A stretch of 64,000 nt of DNA, taken from Sipunculus nudus. Its lineage: Eukaryota; Annelida; Sipuncula; Golfingiida; Sipunculidae. Shown piece by piece: positions 12,245-23,990 of the stretch; the stretch's first letter is position 1; every line of letters begins with the position of its first letter. A model generated the notes under the pieces. That model did not search any database, was not told the origin of the DNA, and saw nothing but the letters and a program-made list of their open reading frames with translations. The translations under genes and the position numbers were made by a program. Where the stretch lies: assembly GCA_026874595.1 (NCBI GenBank), contig CM049321.1, positions 47,177,797 to 47,241,796 on the forward strand. The letters run 5' to 3'.

Positions 12245-12900
12245 TGACTACCTGTATATACATTATGTCAGATATAGCTATGGTCATTTGTCCATTATCG
12301 GTCTGGTTATCCAGCTCGATCTCCGTTTACATGCCACGTTTCAAAACCACTGGACCAGTGAATCCAAAATTTGACATCCAGGTAGATGTCCTTATTTTCT
12401 AACAAACCTGAATATTGGTCACTGTGACTACATTTTTTATGAGAAATTAAGGAGAAACCTCCATTTTTCAGTAAAAGCCAATTGTTGCACTTTAGTGTCA
12501 AAAATTGGGTCAAAATTGCACAATTTGTAGCAGTTATTTACCCAAGTAAAATGTATCTTGTGAAAACATCAGGAAAGATATCGACTTACTTTTACATGAT
12601 AGATGTTGAAGATAAGAGTCGTTTTCAAGCGTATAACAGATTTTTTTATAAAAAAAAAATTCAAACATAACAGATTTTTTTATATAAAAAAAATTTTCAA
12701 GCATATAACAGATTTTTTTTTTAAATTTTGTTCAAGCATATAACAGATTTATATATTTTTTTCTAGCATATAACAGATTTTTATAATCTTTTTAAGTTAT
12801 TGTCATAAAGGTAAAATCAGACCTTTAAATTTTGTCCAACCTTGACCATTGCACATTTGCTTTCCTGTCAGCACTGTTGACATTTTGTATGTACAAAATG
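12245..12900 (+). repeat. Internal module copy 2 of the 9-kb element
   Basis: Related to 9225-9740 and 2374-2890 through AGCTATGGTCAT, AGGTAGATGTCC, AATTAAGGAGAAACCTCC and CTGTCAGCACTGTTGA. It carries an added tandem repeat at 12628-12790. Confidence 0.5.
12628..12790 (+). repeat. Short tandem repeat, ~40-bp unit around CATATAACAGATTTTT
   Basis: Five imperfect copies of a unit containing CAAGCATATAACAGATTTTT followed by an A/T tract. Non-coding local expansion. Confidence 0.7.
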
Positions 12901-13535
12901 CAAAGATTAAAACTATTATAATATGAAAATTCGATAGCAATTTGTCAAAAACTGTAGGACATAGTGAACTTTATTCTGTGAGATACGGGCCGAAAACATA
13001 ATTTTGAGCAGCCTGAAAGACTGACAGGGCATTAGGCCATTCATACTCAATATCTAGGGAGGTCTCCTTTGAATCCTGAAGTTTGGACACTATGACTAAT
13101 GTTCTGTGAACTCTAAGAAAGTACATGGTTTTAGCATTGAAATTCAGATAAGCAAAACAAATATGTTTGGAACTTTCTAACTTTGAAATTTTGGAAATTG
13201 GGCAAATCTCCATCACCTGAAATCATGTTATGATGACCCATATTCTATTGTATTTCTTCTTATATTATTGTACAATTGCAAGATATGCACAAAGTCTGAA
13301 TTCTGATACAGTACATATTTAATCAATAATGAGTACATTTATACTTGTAGGCCTACCTCGTTCAGACTAATTTAATATCCATTGATGATAGGTAGTCTAT
13401 CGTCATCATGACAAACTGTTAACATGTAATTGCATGTTTTGTCACTGTTTAGGTCTCGCCCTCTTGTACTTCCTTGTGCATGAAGTATGCCTATATCACA
13501 AGCAGTTATAAGGGGTTGGATTAAAATTGCGTGTG

Positions 13536-13585
<50 letters not shown>

Positions 13586-14811
13586 GAACAGTATTAACAC
13601 CAACACATATTTTCATCTTTTATTATTAATGTGAAATTTGATGTATTTTCAGATCTAGAAATTCAGTTTCTAAATGTTTGATGAAGATCAACAGTGACTG
13701 AGTTCAGTGTTGCTGTGTTTCTCAGACACCATGATGCATGCAGGCATATGGAATGAAGACAGTCATCAGGGAACAGTATTGACTGTAGACTCTTGTTTCA
13801 TCATTTTATGAGTCAGGTATCAATGACACTGCACTTCCAGAGTACTTCAAACATATGTTAATCATTTTCCAGCTTCAGCAGGAAGGGAGATAAAGTGATT
13901 AACTCTGTTTGTCTACCTGTCTATCTGTCCATTTTTAAATTATCAGTAATTGTGAATTCAATTTCCTGAAATTCAATTTTTAGCATTGGACTCTAGAATA
14001 TCTTACTTGTATATATATGTTTTTAAATGGAGGCTTGTGTCGCCAGTTGTGCAGTTACAAGTTGTGTACTGCATGCATGATTTAATTATATGTTACATTG
14101 TTATTTTACTGGACTTATTAAATAATTATTTTTATAAATATAATGCTCTTGTTTTGTGTCTACCATTTCAGACAAAAGATTGATGTATGAATGCAAGCTG
14201 GTTATCAGAGCACTTGTACTGCCACACAAAGTGATATTTCCAATTTCATTACATTTCTACAATCAGAGGAACAGCAGTATCATGCAAAGTGCAAATTGTG
14301 TTTTATTTTGTTCATTTGACTGGCTGAGGAATATTCCTTGACATTACTTGGTACAAAGGTATATTTAATTCTTTTTCACCATGATATTTGAGCACACTGC
14401 ATCACAATTTTATGCAAATTTTTTTTTATGTTAGTTGTTTTCAGGCAATTGTGGCTGAATTCAACTGCATTTTGTAACCATTTCATATTTTGCTAGGGTA
14501 TTCAGTTGGTTCCTTCTTAACCAATTTTCTTGGTTGATTTTAACCAATATGGTCATCTGAATCAAATTGGTTGATTCAGTATTGGTTGTTTTCAACTATT
14601 ATTGTTGGTTGATATCAACCAATCACATGGTTGATTTCAACCAGTCACATGGTTGATTTCAACCAAAAAAATTGGTTGAAAAATCAGCCAATAGGAATCG
14701 GTTGAAATCAACCGGTTAATTGGTTGGACACATATCAACCGAGAAGACCGGTTGATTTCAACCAATTTTTTGGTTGAATTTAACCGATCCATTTTTAGAG
14801 TGCAACACCAC

Positions 14812-15735
14812 CAGAAAAATACGTTCTGGTGACTGAAAAAAAGGGGTGAAGTTTATTTTCAGGAATTAAAATGTCCTGTTTGCTCCATCAGAAAAAGTTC
14901 TTTGTCGATATGATTACAGATACGATTATAGAAGAGTTACTACATTTAAACAGATTTTTTTTTAGATTTATTTAATTATATACCATATTTACATATCGCT
15001 TTTTTATACATCATGTATGTTCAAAACCATTTGACATAAAAATAAACGACAACTAAAAGTTGAAAAAGAAACATAGAATCAAGACACACTGTATATATTA
15101 AAAATGTGTATATATAAAAAAAATATATTATTTTAATTTGCAGATTGTTATTAACTGCATCTTTCTATTTTCAATATATAAATTGCAATCATCTATATCA
15201 CATTGTAATATATATATATTGTAGTTCCTTGGTAAATGCACTAAACATTTAAGCGGCTATACATACACGCACGAATATACTAGCATATACACGCACGATT
15301 GTTTGCATGCAGGGCCTCGTCCCCCCCCCCCCCCCCTTCCTCCACTCCGCACCCTACCCCCAAGGATACCCCCCCCCTACACACACAATATTTTAACAGG
15401 TAGGCGCTAACGGTCAGAGCTCATTTGGATTGGATTGTTGGTTGATATTGGTCCTTCTGGCTGAGTTCAGAATTTACTGTCTCGCCACTGCACCTGGTTT
15501 ATACGTTGCCATGGTACTGTGTATGATAAACACAGTCCAGGTGTTTTTGTCTACTAAATCAAGGATGCGAGAACAGAAGACCGATCCTGTGCATTCGTGG
15601 CCGTAAGACAAGAAGCACAGCCCAACTTGACTGCCAGCAATATAATCAGCACAGTTTACCTATAGAGTAGCAACACTGTATGTTTTATCAGTATCCTAAT
15701 AAATGACACACTGTCATGTTTACTTACATGCTTGA
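14812..15735. other. Gene-poor AT-rich stretch
   Basis: No gene seen. Contains TA-rich sequence near 15100-15215 and a poly-C block at 15320-15337 followed by a second at about 15368. A WD-like motif or coding signature is not visible. Confidence 0.4.
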
Positions 15736-15739
15736 CTAT

Positions 15740-15930
15740 TAATTTGTGAATATTCCTGGAAGTCAGTCCTGGATCCAGAACATGACACGGACATCCACCA
15801 AAATCTAATCGATTCTGCGTTCGACCATTCATGAGGTGCCAAGTAAATTTCATGGGATTCGGTTGGTGACTGGGTGAGTAATGAACAAGCTAAAAAAACT
15901 ACACGCACAAACACACAAATATACACACGA
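15740..15930 (+). mobile_element. RTE-type LINE 3' end
   Basis: The order CCTGGATCCAGA, CACCAAAATCTAATCGATTC, AATTTCATGGGATTCGG, GGTGAGTAATGAACAAGC and then ACAAACACAC is the familiar 3' tail of RTE/BovB-like LINEs, reading on the + strand. No reverse-transcriptase frame accompanies it, so this is a 5'-truncated copy. Related tails are at 61068-61300 (+), 43230-43410 (-) and, as shorter pieces, 48850-48970 and 50306-50425. Confidence 0.6.
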
Positions 15931-15984
15931 TGTTTCTGTATTTTAACTGTGTCCCCACCTCCAAAGACTTATGTTGACATGCCC

Positions 15985-16010
15985 CCTTGAACCCCCCCCC
16001 CCCCCCCCCC
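15985..16010. repeat. Poly-C tract
   Basis: A run of about 19 C bases. It is one of many C/G homopolymers dispersed in the window. Confidence 0.8.
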
Positions 16011-16261
16011 GAAACAAGGACCAAGTAGACGATATCTGAACACTTTATAGTAAACCAAACAGAATAAAAAGCGAATATATTCATGCTTGAATGGGTAACA
16101 AGTAGGTGTAGTGTCATCACGTAAACTAATCGTTTAGTATCATTATCATTTATAATGCATGTACATTTGAATACAGCAATTTTTAAATACAGACGACGCC
16201 CTCTGTTCAATTACCATCTCAAAATAATGAGCAGGTCCCGATTCTTTTTTAACTCTTCATA

Positions 16262-16350
16262 TAAGATCTCGCTTAAAACGACCATCTCGAAAATGCGACC
16301 ACTTTGTCGCGGTCCCATTTGTGGTCACTAGAGCGAGGTTTCACTTAATT
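16262..16350 (-). mobile_element. Tigger/pogo-like MITE fragment
   Basis: The block from TCTCGCTTAAAACGACCATCTC to GAGCGAGGTTTCACTT resembles, on the minus strand, an AGTGAAACCTCGCTC inverted end typical of pogo/Tigger-derived elements. Only one end is recognised. A related end is near 61450. Confidence 0.35.
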
Positions 16351-16563
16351 AGTAAATCACTACTGGTGTTTGGATGTTTCACATTAATAAAGGGCCCAGG
16401 TAAATCTGATGTGCCATTCTTTTAAATACTTGATTCCATTAACATTCAGTCAATTCAGATATTTTCACCAAAGTTCATCATAATCCAAACAAATTCATAA
16501 TCCAGCACATGATACTCCCCATAACCAGTGAGTAAACGTGAAACAAATTAAACATGTCATTTT

Positions 16564-16569
<6 letters not shown>

Positions 16570-16637
<68 letters not shown>
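16570..16637. repeat. Compound (CA)n(TA)n microsatellite
   Basis: Perfect CA dinucleotides (16570-16604) pass directly into TA dinucleotides to 16637. Confidence 0.95.
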
Positions 16638-16639
<2 letters not shown>

Positions 16640-17394
16640 CAAATCCAAAACAAGTTACTGAAATTTGTCTCGTATAACTGAAAAAAAGAAAGGGGAAAAT
16701 AAATGTTTCACAATTGATCGGATTTTTCTTGCCAGAGAGCGTCTCTGTTATTCGTCCTTCAGACCTGGCTCCGACGGCACTCAGACATCCGAGTTTCTTG
16801 CCAGAGAGCGTTTCTGTTACGCGTTCTTTATATTTGGCTCAGCACGGTACTCACGCATCCAAGTTTCTTTCTAGAAAGCGCCTCTGTTTGCTTGAGTGTC
16901 TTAAATATTGCCATTTCTGTTTCACACATTATTGTTTCTAACGGTGTGAGGTTTCTTCAACCTGCGTGGAGTGATCTTTCTTCTTTCACACATGGAGCCC
17001 AATTTGTGTTCTCAAGATGCCGTTGTAATCGCTTCTTCGCAGGTATGTACTGTTCAGATGTCTTGGGGACCTGTACTGGTAACCGAGAATGGCCATCTGA
17101 CTAGCTCCAGGCTGCCGTCGCCTGATAGCAGCCATAGCTCCCGTGCTCTCCTAGATAAATATACATATACATACATATACAAAAGCTGCATATAAACAGT
17201 TACTTGGGCCCGAGCCTCATAGCATCATTCTTATTTATCTTTCATCAGTGGCTTTAATTTATCTTCAAGGCTGGGATGTAGGAAGAGCAAGATTTTTGTT
17301 AACCTAATACGTATATTGAAATAACCCCCCCTCCCTTAATACAGGCTACACCCATGGCTCAAACAGACAAACGATACATAAATGGGAAGAAATA

Positions 17395-17600
17395 TAGATT
17401 ATGGTGGCTGATTAAAGATGCAAACAAATTTTATTTATCTCGAGATCTGGAGATAATATCTCGACTTATCATCTAGAGATCTCGACAAAACATCTTGAGA
17501 TCTCGACATAACATTTCACAATAAAATATTTTGCTGCAGAAAAAAAAAATTTAGATGGTAAATCGAGATTTCTAGATGTATAATAAAATCTTAAATTTCA
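17395..17600 (+). mobile_element. TCTCGAGATCTCGA-type element, copy 1
   Basis: Begins with ATGGTGGCTGATTAAAGA and contains repeated ATCTCGAGATCTGGAG, CTAGAGATCTCGAC and TTGAGATCTCGACATAACA words. It shares this layout and the TTTTGC(T)GCA(G/A)AAAAAA core with 18190-18410. Likely a short non-autonomous element; ends not fixed. Confidence 0.55.
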
Positions 17601-18189
17601 ATGAAAGAATAACATATTTATGTCCCTGTGGACTTTGTGACGATACATTCGATGTATGATTGACGTCGGGCAAAACAAATTTAAGGGACCTCATCCGATA
17701 TCTGATGTCTGACAAATTAACAAAATCCCTTGAACCTTTAAAAAAAATAACCAATCCAACGGGGTATAGGCTGTGTTTATATCCACTTGTGTTTATAACA
17801 TGGGTCAGGGCGGGGGGGGGGGGCGCAAAAAATGGCCATCGGTTGCAATCGAAACACTTCTGGCAAAGACTCCTGGCTTAAATTCAGACAATACAGAGTT
17901 CTGTAAATGACACATATCGCATTGCTTCATATCTTCTAATAAATATCTCCTAGGGATCTTTCAATACCTTGGTTTCATGTTTTTTTTTTTACTTTATGAT
18001 AACATTGGCTCAAGTACCTTGTGTACAGGTAGTAATACTAGTATGTAGAAAATGCTTATACATCAGTCTAAGTGGTGGTATAAGAACCTTTCCCAGGAGG
18101 GATAACCTTCATTTATTTAATATGTTTATGCAGAGTTAGACGGTATCACATATTTTTTTTATAATTGCAGCAAAGTAAGCACTCTTAAC

Positions 18190-18410
18190 AACGGTGGCTG
18201 ATTTAGGACACAGAAAAAATATCTCCGAGATAACATTTGGATATCTCGACAAAACATATCGAGATCTCGACATTTATTTTCACAAAAATAAATTTAATTT
18301 GCCGCAAAAAAATTATCTCGAGATCTCGAGATGTTTAGTCGATATCTCGAGATATTATCATGAGATCTCGACATAATATCTCGAGATCTCGATATAGAAT
18401 TTCACATTTC
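18190..18410 (+). mobile_element. TCTCGAGATCTCGA-type element, copy 2
   Basis: Starts ACGGTGGCTGATTTAGGACA, then runs through dense AGATCTCGA, ATATCTCGAGATA and GAGATCTCGACATAATA words to TAGAATTTCAC. The self-complementary 8-14 bp words would form many hairpins. Paired with copy 1 about 800 bp upstream. Confidence 0.6.
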
Positions 18411-19030
18411 AACGAACCATTCGATGCTGTATTGACATAAAGCAAAACAACGTTAAAGGGATAGAATACGTTAAGAGTGCTTTACACTGCAATTGTAAAA
18501 ACGAAGACCATGTATACTGTGTTAAACTTTACGGTAAAACAAAATAATTCAGTTAATATCAATAAAGTTTGTATTTCCCCTAAGATAGGGCGAGATGAAG
18601 AAAAGTTCAATATAAAATTCAATGTTTATTTATTCATATCCGTAAGGAAGATGTCAAAGCCTAAAGAAACTGAAAAATTCCACCTGAACGGCGGATTCAT
18701 GGCTGAACAATCACTTAAATATAAATATTTAGGTCTGCATGCATCATTCTGCAGAAATGAACCAACAGATATGAAGATGGTATTGAAACACGCCTTTTGA
18801 ACAATGTTCTTTTTTTTCAGTTTGCTAATATATCTTAACAATTTACCATGAGAGTTTTAAGAATTAAAGATTTTTCTTTGGGTCCGGGATCAGGGGTCCG
18901 TTGGATCCGGATTTTAAACACTGTCAAGACGGTTTGAGAAAACGGGTCGTGTGAACGAACGTTAGAAAGAGTCGAAAATACTGAATAAAGGTATAGAACC
19001 GCTGGTTCAGGGGGCCTGGGTGGATCGCTT

Positions 19031-19595
19031 GAGCCTCGGTCACAACCGGGATACGGTCGCCGTACGGCGAGTGTTTTGCGCTATTCCGTGCGGTAGACGC
19101 ACGGCAACCGTGGGTTTTTCAAAGGCCGCAGGGGCTCCGCAACGACCGTAACTGACATTAGCGCAAGCGTTTAAGTTGATGCGGCGGCCGTGCGTCAGGC
19201 AGCCACCTACGGGCTCCGTACGGGCACCGTACAGTAAACGTATGGAGGTCGTAGGATGCACGTGCGATTTTTAACGCTTACACGGCTACCCGAGAGACGT
19301 ACCATGTATCTCCGGCTGTCGTAAGGAGTCTTTACGGCTTCCGCAAGGTTAGCTTGCGGCGTCCGTAGGTTTAGCTTACTTTACCGTGCGAAGGCCTTGT
19401 GAATGAGGAAGACACCGTGCCGCCCCCGGACGTCGGCCGCATAAGTATTCCTGCGGCTTCAAAAACTGAACGGTGATCTACGGTGTGCGGTGGCCGCAGC
19501 AGGTTGTGACCGAGGCTTAAGTATTCCTGCGGTCCCCAAAACCGCACGGTACTCTACGGTTTGCGTTGACCGCAGCGGATTATGACCGAGGCTTT
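19031..19595 (+). mobile_element. GC-rich MITE with CCTCGGTCACAACC ends and a duplicated right end
   Basis: Left end GAGCCTCGGTCACAACC at 19031; inverted right end GGTTGTGACCGAGGCTT at 19502-19518. The last 76 bp (19443-19518) are repeated with changes at 19519-19595, ending TATGACCGAGGCTTT. Internal sequence is GC-rich and full of CCGTACGG, CCGCAAG and ACGGTCGCCG words, in strong contrast to the AT-rich surroundings. No coding frame is meaningful. Confidence 0.65.
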
Positions 19596-19984
19596 AGCTG
19601 GTGAGGACCATTTTCAGTTGTGCTCTGGGTGTTGATATAGTCAGGTGGTCAGGGCAGTCTATAACGGGGACACCCGCAAAATTTATACCAACATGGCGGC
19701 TGGGCAATTCGAGTACGTAATAAGAGCCATTCCAGGGGCTGTTGGCACCGGCACTCCCCATTGAGAACATGTGAGCGGGGACCCGTGATGATTATGTATT
19801 GGATAAAAGCTCTCTTTTATTAATAACTATTAAAACCAACCTTGTTGGCTATTCATTGAAAGTTGTGTCTGACTGATAGTTGTTGTCATTAATTATCTTA
19901 CCCCCCCCCCCCCCTTTAATTCCGGACAGCGGACCCGTGCAGTGTTCAGCTGGATTAACAACCCCCCCCCCCCCCCCCCCGCGA

Positions 19985-20598
19985 ATTCTCTCATTTTGTG
20001 TGTGTATCATGAACATCCCTTGTTTCTTTTCTACAACCTTTCTGATATCAATTTTTAGTTGCGCCAAACAGGTCCGCAGTCAGCATTTGTTCAGCATATC
20101 AGCTGGTGACAGTCTATCAACTGTATGGGAAAATTAGCTAATATATGACTGTTTGTAGTGTTGTCTTTCTCCTCAAGGATATGATTCTTAAAAGCATTTT
20201 CATTGTCATATCGATGAGCGTGCCGGTTTGTTGCGGAATGGTTATAGGCGACGAAAAGATGTGCTTTATTTCATTACTCTGAGTAAACATTCCAAGCTCC
20301 CGTGATCTAATAGGCGGTCCTTTGTCTGTGACAAACCACTCAGGCATTCCTTCACACTGAATGTTTTTAGTACTTCTATGGTTTCACATGTTGAATTTTT
20401 CATTAGAATTACCTCATATCACTAAGAATAACTACCCACCATCACTAGGTATGTTTTTTTATCTGTAATCAGCAAAATCCATGTGTATCCTTGACCATGT
20501 CTTCTCTGAGTATTTCCAGGGATACAACGGCGAAAGTGGTGTATCTTCTGTAGTGTTAAGTAGGTATCGTAGCTTTTCTTCATGTCTTCCACAGTGGT
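19985..20598 (-). pseudogene. Gypsy-type integrase fragment (broken)
   Basis: Read on the minus strand, three pieces follow integrase order. First comes a segment ending the zinc-binding domain and leading into the core (20422-20600, with MKKSYDTYL and YTWILLITDK). Next is a core piece with WFVTDKGPP and FSSP followed by a Gln-rich spot (20138-20347), matching the usual D-N-G-P...S-P pattern, with Lys for Asn. Last is a C-terminal part with LSPADML and LRTCLAQLK (20000-20110). Stops and frameshifts separate them and the fragment ends at a poly-C tract. It continues the pol relic at 23037-23830, split from it by a nested element. Inactive. Confidence 0.7.
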
Positions 20599-22842
20599 GT
20601 ATCCAGAGGGGGGAGCTTTGGGGGCTGAAGCCCTCCCCCCCCCTATAGCTGGAAACATTATCATTTTTTATCAGAGAAGATTTTCTTTACATTCTTTTCA
20701 GTTGCCGTCATACAAATATCACCCTTTCAACTGAAAAACAAAAGTTGTAAACCCAATGAATCGTTAGAGGACTACCAAAATGGTCCGCGTCTGTCGGTTT
20801 CTCCGTCCTTTCGTCCGTCTGTCCTTTAATCCGTCCGTCCGTCTCGCACCATCACTGATGCCACACTTTCCTAGTTAAAAATATGGTCGGGAACCATTGT
20901 GGGCCGAGGGCTTTGTTGTATTTTAAAATAAGTTGGGCATTTTCCAACATTGGTTATAGACGTTAAAAATTTCGATCTACATGATCTATCAACCGTGGCT
21001 CCCTCAAGCGTTTCTCATGCAATATTCTAGCTGTCCTTGGGTTTAGACATCTTGCTTGTGAACATGATTAAGCGTTTAAATAAAACGGGAGCATTTTCAC
21101 CTATCTTTATTCTTTTAAACAAACCGTCAATATATTATCGTTCAAATAAGAAATAATAAACAGTGTCTGAATATACATACATCATAGCATTTGATTTTAT
21201 GATTGGCAGTGGAAATTTACTGCCCCGTCATAAATAACATGTATTGCGGACTGGGATTTTTGCTGTATATATCAGTTGGAATTCTCAACGGGGAATCTGT
21301 TTTCAATTATTTGTCCTTGTCGCTCTTTAAAAGAAAAAAAGTAAAAAAACGGTACAAGAAACTTTAGTAAACTGACAGTGTTTAATATCTATAGCATCGT
21401 TTTATGAAAGATTTAGTATCGACTACAAATGCATAAATTAACAAATAAATTTGTAAACGATAATGCATAAATATGCGAACGAAAGAAATGCATTTTATAA
21501 TTCAGACGTATATATGAAAGAAATATGACGTTTGAACATATAAAAGCAAGTTATAGACCAATGAAGCAACTGCACGCATGGAAAAGTAATTTAATCTATA
21601 CCAGTTATTCAAAATAAACGCTGGTGAGTAATATCTCAAAAAAGTAGTTAGAGAATAATATTCAATCAGGAGTTTTTCTTTTACCTTTTTCAATGATGTC
21701 TAATGCACTTAAATGATTATATGTAGCTGTGTCTTTATTTTATGACTGATCATTTATTTGAGATTAAATAATGAAAGAAATGTTTACATCGTTGGACACT
21801 TGTGCTCACATCTCATGTTCATCTCTATACGATACCTTAAAAAGAGATTATTAATATACCCAAGTCCTATTTTCTTTTATAAATCGGTTGATAGAAAAAA
21901 AAAGTCAAGATTATTTATTCTTCTGCTTTGAATTCTCCATTCTACCAGCTTGCTCCAGAGGTCTTATTTGCTGAATTAATAATACCTATGCGAAGCAAGG
22001 AGTTAGCATGTAATTATTGACGTTGGTTGATTCGTCTGTTAGCAGCTGTACTCAACAATTATAGACGGACTTATAAGGATAGCCAGAAAAAAATCCAAAA
22101 TAATTAAAAGTTTACTAGGATCACCATAATATTATTATTTAAAAGATGCTTGACTGTTTTGAAGTATGGGGATAAAAGACCGTCTTAATTTTTTGGTTTT
22201 AGGGAACTCTTTCATTGGATATAAATATCCGAAAGAGGCTAACAGACTGGTTATGCAAAATCAAGTGATCTTGCCCCACATTCTCTTGAATAAATATAAT
22301 CCTCGTGCTTTAAACTGTAAATTCACAAAATAAAACACATAGTATGAATTGTCTGACTTTAAGACTGCATTTACTTTTTTTTCATCTCAACTTTGTTCAT
22401 GAGTTTCCAATTGTAAAGTATGTCTCGGGAGAATATCATAAGTTGCACATCTATACCCATTTACAACAATTTCGCAAATTTACAAATTGTCAGATCGTAT
22501 ATGAAGTGAAAAAAATGCAAAAGGTATATTTTGATATCTTTTCCGTGGAGTCATGTTCGTTAGTTTCCGGTCTGCAAATTATTTACAATAGATTGAATGT
22601 GGTACTGGCCATCTAATACCTCTTTCTCTCATCCATCAATAACAGTTGATTTTTTTAAATAATGATTCTGAAGTTTAAGAAAAGAAAAAGTGAAGTTTTT
22701 GGTTTTTAAAACGGCAAAGATTCCTGTTTTTTATAGGTATAAAGTGACCTATATTCAAATAACGCTTTACGCTTAATCGAAATATTTAACCATTATAACC
22801 TTTTGAACATCAGAAGTTTACATTGCAATATATATACATATG

Positions 22843-22888
<46 letters not shown>

Positions 22889-22927
22889 CGCAGGAACTTG
22901 CAATAGACATTTATCTTATTATCTATT

Positions 22928-22981
<54 letters not shown>

Positions 22982-23036
22982 TATGCAATGGATCTACTAG
23001 CCCCCCCACTTGTAAAATCCTGGATCCGCCCCTGTT
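20592..23036. mobile_element. ~2.4 kb non-autonomous element nested in the Gypsy relic
   Basis: The left end CAGTGGTGTATCCAGAGGGG and right end GGATCCGCCCCTG are imperfect inverted repeats of a CAGGGGCGGATCCAGG-type terminus. TTCCA lies directly outside both ends, a likely target duplication. The G-run near the left end (about 20606-20625) and C-run near the right (about 23000) are also in inverted arrangement. The interior is AT-rich with (TA)n at 22843-22885 and 22928-22978 and no convincing gene. The CAG...CTG ends recall hAT elements, whose usual duplication is 8 bp, so the class is uncertain. Confidence 0.5.
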
Positions 23037-23830
23037 CCACATATTAATCTAGTCTTGGGAAGCAAAATTACCACCTGGCCAAAGCCTTGGTGCGAACAAT
23101 CCCCAGCGTTCACGATGAAGCTCTCTGACCAGTTCTTAAAATTAAGGGGAATACCACTCTCACCCCCAAAACAGGCACCCCTGATCACAAGAAATCTCAT
23201 CTATGCGACCACTATAAGGCTTGAGCACATCGGAAAATAATATTGGATTTGTCGGCAACCCGATCATGACATAATGATACAACTTTGAGAAGATTATAAC
23301 CTTTCTGGTCTCACTGCTTATATCCTGAGCCCCGACTGGTAAGTCATTAACCTGTGTGAAATAATTCTGCATTCCCATGATCTGTAGTGCGTCTGTAAAC
23401 AATTTCATACTGGTATGCCTTCAATAACAGAACCCATCTCTGTAGCTGTAGAGCTGACAATGTTGGTAAGCATTTCTTATTTTCAAATAAAGCGGTGAGG
23501 GGTTTGTGGTCGATGATCAGTTTAAACCATCTCCAATAAAGTATATTTGAATTTCTTTGTGCTAAAAATAATTCAAACTTCTTTATGTTCAACGTGTGCG
23601 TACCTTCTCTCGGTGGGACTGAGTGTTCTCGACGCAAATGCTACAGGTCTCTCTATACCGTCATCACTAGTCTGTCATAATACTGCACCCACCCTGTATG
23701 CTGCGGAATCTGTTGCTAATATTAACTGTTTGCTGGAGTCCTTATAACTTGTATATTTACACTTAATTCCTTGTAACGCCTAGTTACAATCTGCAGACCA
23801 TTTCAATGTATTCACTGAGTATTAGAATAG
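23037..23830 (-). pseudogene. Gypsy-type pol fragment: RT tail, RNase H, integrase zinc-binding region
   Basis: On the minus strand, from right to left: the end of reverse transcriptase and start of RNase H (decayed, with ATDSAAY and VAFASRTLS-like words, 23590-23790), then a clear RNase H segment at 23347-23600 (FKLIIDHKPLTALFENKK, LQRWVLLLKAY, IVYRRTTDH). This is followed by an integrase linker (IIFSKLYHYV, LKPYSGRIDEIS) to about 23165 and a decayed zinc-binding stretch. Stops and frameshifts are present, e.g. the usual ADxLSR motif reads NAELFHT. It breaks at 23037 where the nested element lies, and resumes at 20598. Inactive. Confidence 0.75.
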
Positions 23831-23990
23831 AATAGAATAGATAAGTTTATTCAGGATAAGGCCTTAGGCCAAAACTTCCAAAAAAGAAACATCAACTTAG
23901 TAATACAATATAAATATCAAATTGTCATTTTATTAAAACATCAACAAATAATACTATACAAATATCCAATTGAAAAGTGAAGTCGCACGG
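23822..23990 (-). mobile_element. LINE 3' end with (ATTCT)n tail
   Basis: On the minus strand the sequence reads GGCCTAAGGCCTTATCCTG, AATAAACTTATCT and then ATTCTATTCTATTCT, as in CR1/L2-like LINE 3' ends with pentanucleotide tails. It lies at the start of the Gypsy relic. No coding part seen. Confidence 0.5.

Larger units (their letters stand above)
5742..14802 (+). mobile_element. Decayed ~9.06 kb CACTA-like DNA transposon
   Basis: The left end reads CACTCTAAAAACGGATTGGTT and the right end is its near-perfect reverse complement (AACCGATCCATTTTTAGAGTG). Just inside each end are many alternating TTGGTTGA/TCAACCAA motifs (5755-5880 and 14502-14790). Short subterminal direct and inverted repeats with CACT termini are the hallmark of CACTA (EnSpm/CMC) elements, so that is the preferred class; KDZ-type elements are an alternative. 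No clean target duplication is visible because the left flank is poly-C. The interior contains exon-like fragments with splice signals but several frame breaks, so it is probably dead. The strand is set by the direction of those fragments. Confidence 0.55.

Noticed and set aside
18477-18800. 107-codon frame on the + strand
   Set aside because: No recognisable motif, no splice signals at its ends, and composition close to the local background.
22803-23052. Tyr/Ile-rich frames
   Set aside because: Translation of (TA)n microsatellites.
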